This document shows, in pieces, positions 6,038 through 6,823 of a stretch of DNA of 6,823 bases. The stretch is from Oceanihabitans sp. (GTDB taxonomy: Bacteria > Bacteroidota > Bacteroidia > Flavobacteriales > Flavobacteriaceae): assembly GCA_018067265.1 (NCBI GenBank), contig JAGPUY010000205.1, forward strand, positions 1 through 6,823. The letters are read 5' to 3'. The notes under the pieces are model-generated. The model made no database searches. It was not told the origin of the DNA and saw nothing but the letters and a program-made list of their open reading frames with translations. The position numbers and the translations under genes were made by a program. The first letter of the stretch is position 1, and each line of letters starts with the position of its first letter.

Positions 6038-6823
6038 TTAGTCATTCAAATCCCAGTTGTAATCTTTATAACTTTTTTTAGCGTTGGAAGAAATTTCTGT
6101 TTCGGAGTATTTATTTAAGAAATCAATTAGATCTCCATCTTGTTTGAAATCTTTTGAAAACCACTGAAAAATCTTTGAGATTTTAATCCTATCGGAAGCG
6201 ATTTCGTTTCGATTTGGATCTGCTAAAAATGCTTTGGTAGCACTTGTTAGTTGTACTTCTAATTTGGAAGCGGTAAAGGCTTCGTTTTGTAATTTCGGAC
6301 AAGAAAAAGAGGCGCAAACAATAGCAAAATGAATTCTTGGCTCTTCCATTTTACGAAGTATTTCATGCTCAATTTCATTTAGATTATACCATTTTGCACC
6401 AAGTTTCCAAAGGCGTTGATCCCAAGGGTTTTTAATATCTTTAATACTTTTTACTGGATAATTTCGAATAATTAAATCCACGGTCAATGCATTATACGCA
6501 TTAATCCAATAGGCTAATTTGTCTTCTTTAGTCCAATCACCGCCTGGCATATTCGCTGCTAAAGAATGAATATAATTGCGTAGTTCTGTTGGATTGTTGT
6601 TAAAAGCGATGTAGTTTACATTACCAGTTTCGGAAACATTTTTTTGTAATAAGGTGTTCCATGCGGCATGATTAAAAGCTTCCGGAGCATAATGGTCTGC
6701 AACATCTACCACTTCTAATTTAGGAGGTTGAAGAGCTTCTGGTGTTTCGTTTTTAATAACTTCTTCGACTTCACTTTCAGAAGTTATTTCTTGGATTTCT
6801 ATAGGAGTAGTTTCTTCTTTTAC
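6038..6823 (-). CDS. DUF547 domain protein, N-terminus beyond the right edge
   Basis: The frame ends at TAA 6038-6040 and is open to the last base of the window. The visible part has 261 codons. A GTG at 6710-6712 could be mistaken for the start, but the 37 codons upstream of it are also open. They encode an acidic, Pro/Thr-rich linker (such as VKEETTPIEI and SESEVEEVIKNE) with no Met, so the true start, probably with a signal peptide, lies outside. DUF547 features, numbered from the window edge: YWINAYNALTV (about 105-115), EIEHEIL (150-156) and IHFAIVCASFSCPKL (164-178) with conserved-looking His165, Cys170 and Cys175. The function of DUF547 is not established. In flavobacteria I recall it beside TIGR04283 glycosyltransferase genes, as here, where the next gene starts 75 bp downstream. 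Confidence 0.87.
   Translation of the reverse strand, partial: VKEETTPIEIQEITSESEVEEVIKNETPEALQPPKLEVVDVADHYAPEAFNHAAWNTLLQKNVSETGNVNYIAFNNNPTELRNYIHSLAANMPGGDWTKEDKLAYWINAYNALTVDLIIRNYPVKSIKDIKNPWDQRLWKLGAKWYNLNEIEHEILRKMEEPRIHFAIVCASFSCPKLQNEAFTASKLEVQLTSATKAFLADPNRNEIASDRIKISKIFQWFSKDFKQDGDLIDFLNKYSETEISSNAKKSYKDYNWDLND

Noticed and set aside
6765..6785. Short similarity (about 12 of 13 bases) between the DUF547 linker DNA and the repeat element's GGTGAAGTCGAA segment
   Set aside because: The match is short, purine-rich and has no hairpin or flanking repeat sequence. Glu/Val codons in an acidic linker explain it.

Overview
The window looks like chromosomal DNA of a Bacteroidota bacterium, most likely a (marine) member of Flavobacteriaceae. 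The reasons are strongly AT-rich DNA, genes without clear Shine-Dalgarno sites, TAnnTTTG-like -7 elements close to start codons, and typical families: a CarboxypepD_reg-like secreted protein, a small Omp85 protein, a GH113-like lipoprotein and a TIGR04283-type glycosyltransferase next to a DUF547 protein. No rRNA, tRNA, CRISPR array, transposase or phage gene is visible.

Left half, + strand: the 3' end of an outer-membrane beta-barrel gene (1-201) is closed by a strong intrinsic terminator (231-263). A two-gene operon follows: a GH113-like glycoside hydrolase lipoprotein (291-1289) and, 5 bp later, a small Omp85/BamA-like barrel protein with one POTRA domain (1295-2560). After a 122-bp gap comes a PP1-like metallophosphoesterase (2683-3420).

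Right half, - strand, read right to left: a DUF547 protein that runs off the right edge (6038-6823), a TIGR04283-like family 2 glycosyltransferase (5129-5962), and a secreted CarboxypepD_reg-like protein (3539-5053). They are spaced about 75 bp apart and may form one transcription unit. The DUF547/TIGR04283 pair recalls clusters annotated as arsenosugar biosynthesis, but the diagnostic genes (arsM, arsS) are not in the window.

Two observations stand out. First, the glycosyltransferase carries about 45 extra residues (57-101) encoded by a roughly 135-bp palindromic element (5660-5795). It resembles a dispersed flavobacterial intergenic repeat and has entered the gene in frame, much like Rickettsia palindromic elements. 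Second, the 118-bp spacer between the convergent phosphoesterase and CarboxypepD genes is not empty. On the - strand it encodes an uninterrupted but headless copy of the glycosyltransferase C-terminus (21 of 37 residues identical, no gaps). The order GT - CarboxypepD gene - GT remnant suggests a duplication or a recombinational replacement at this locus.
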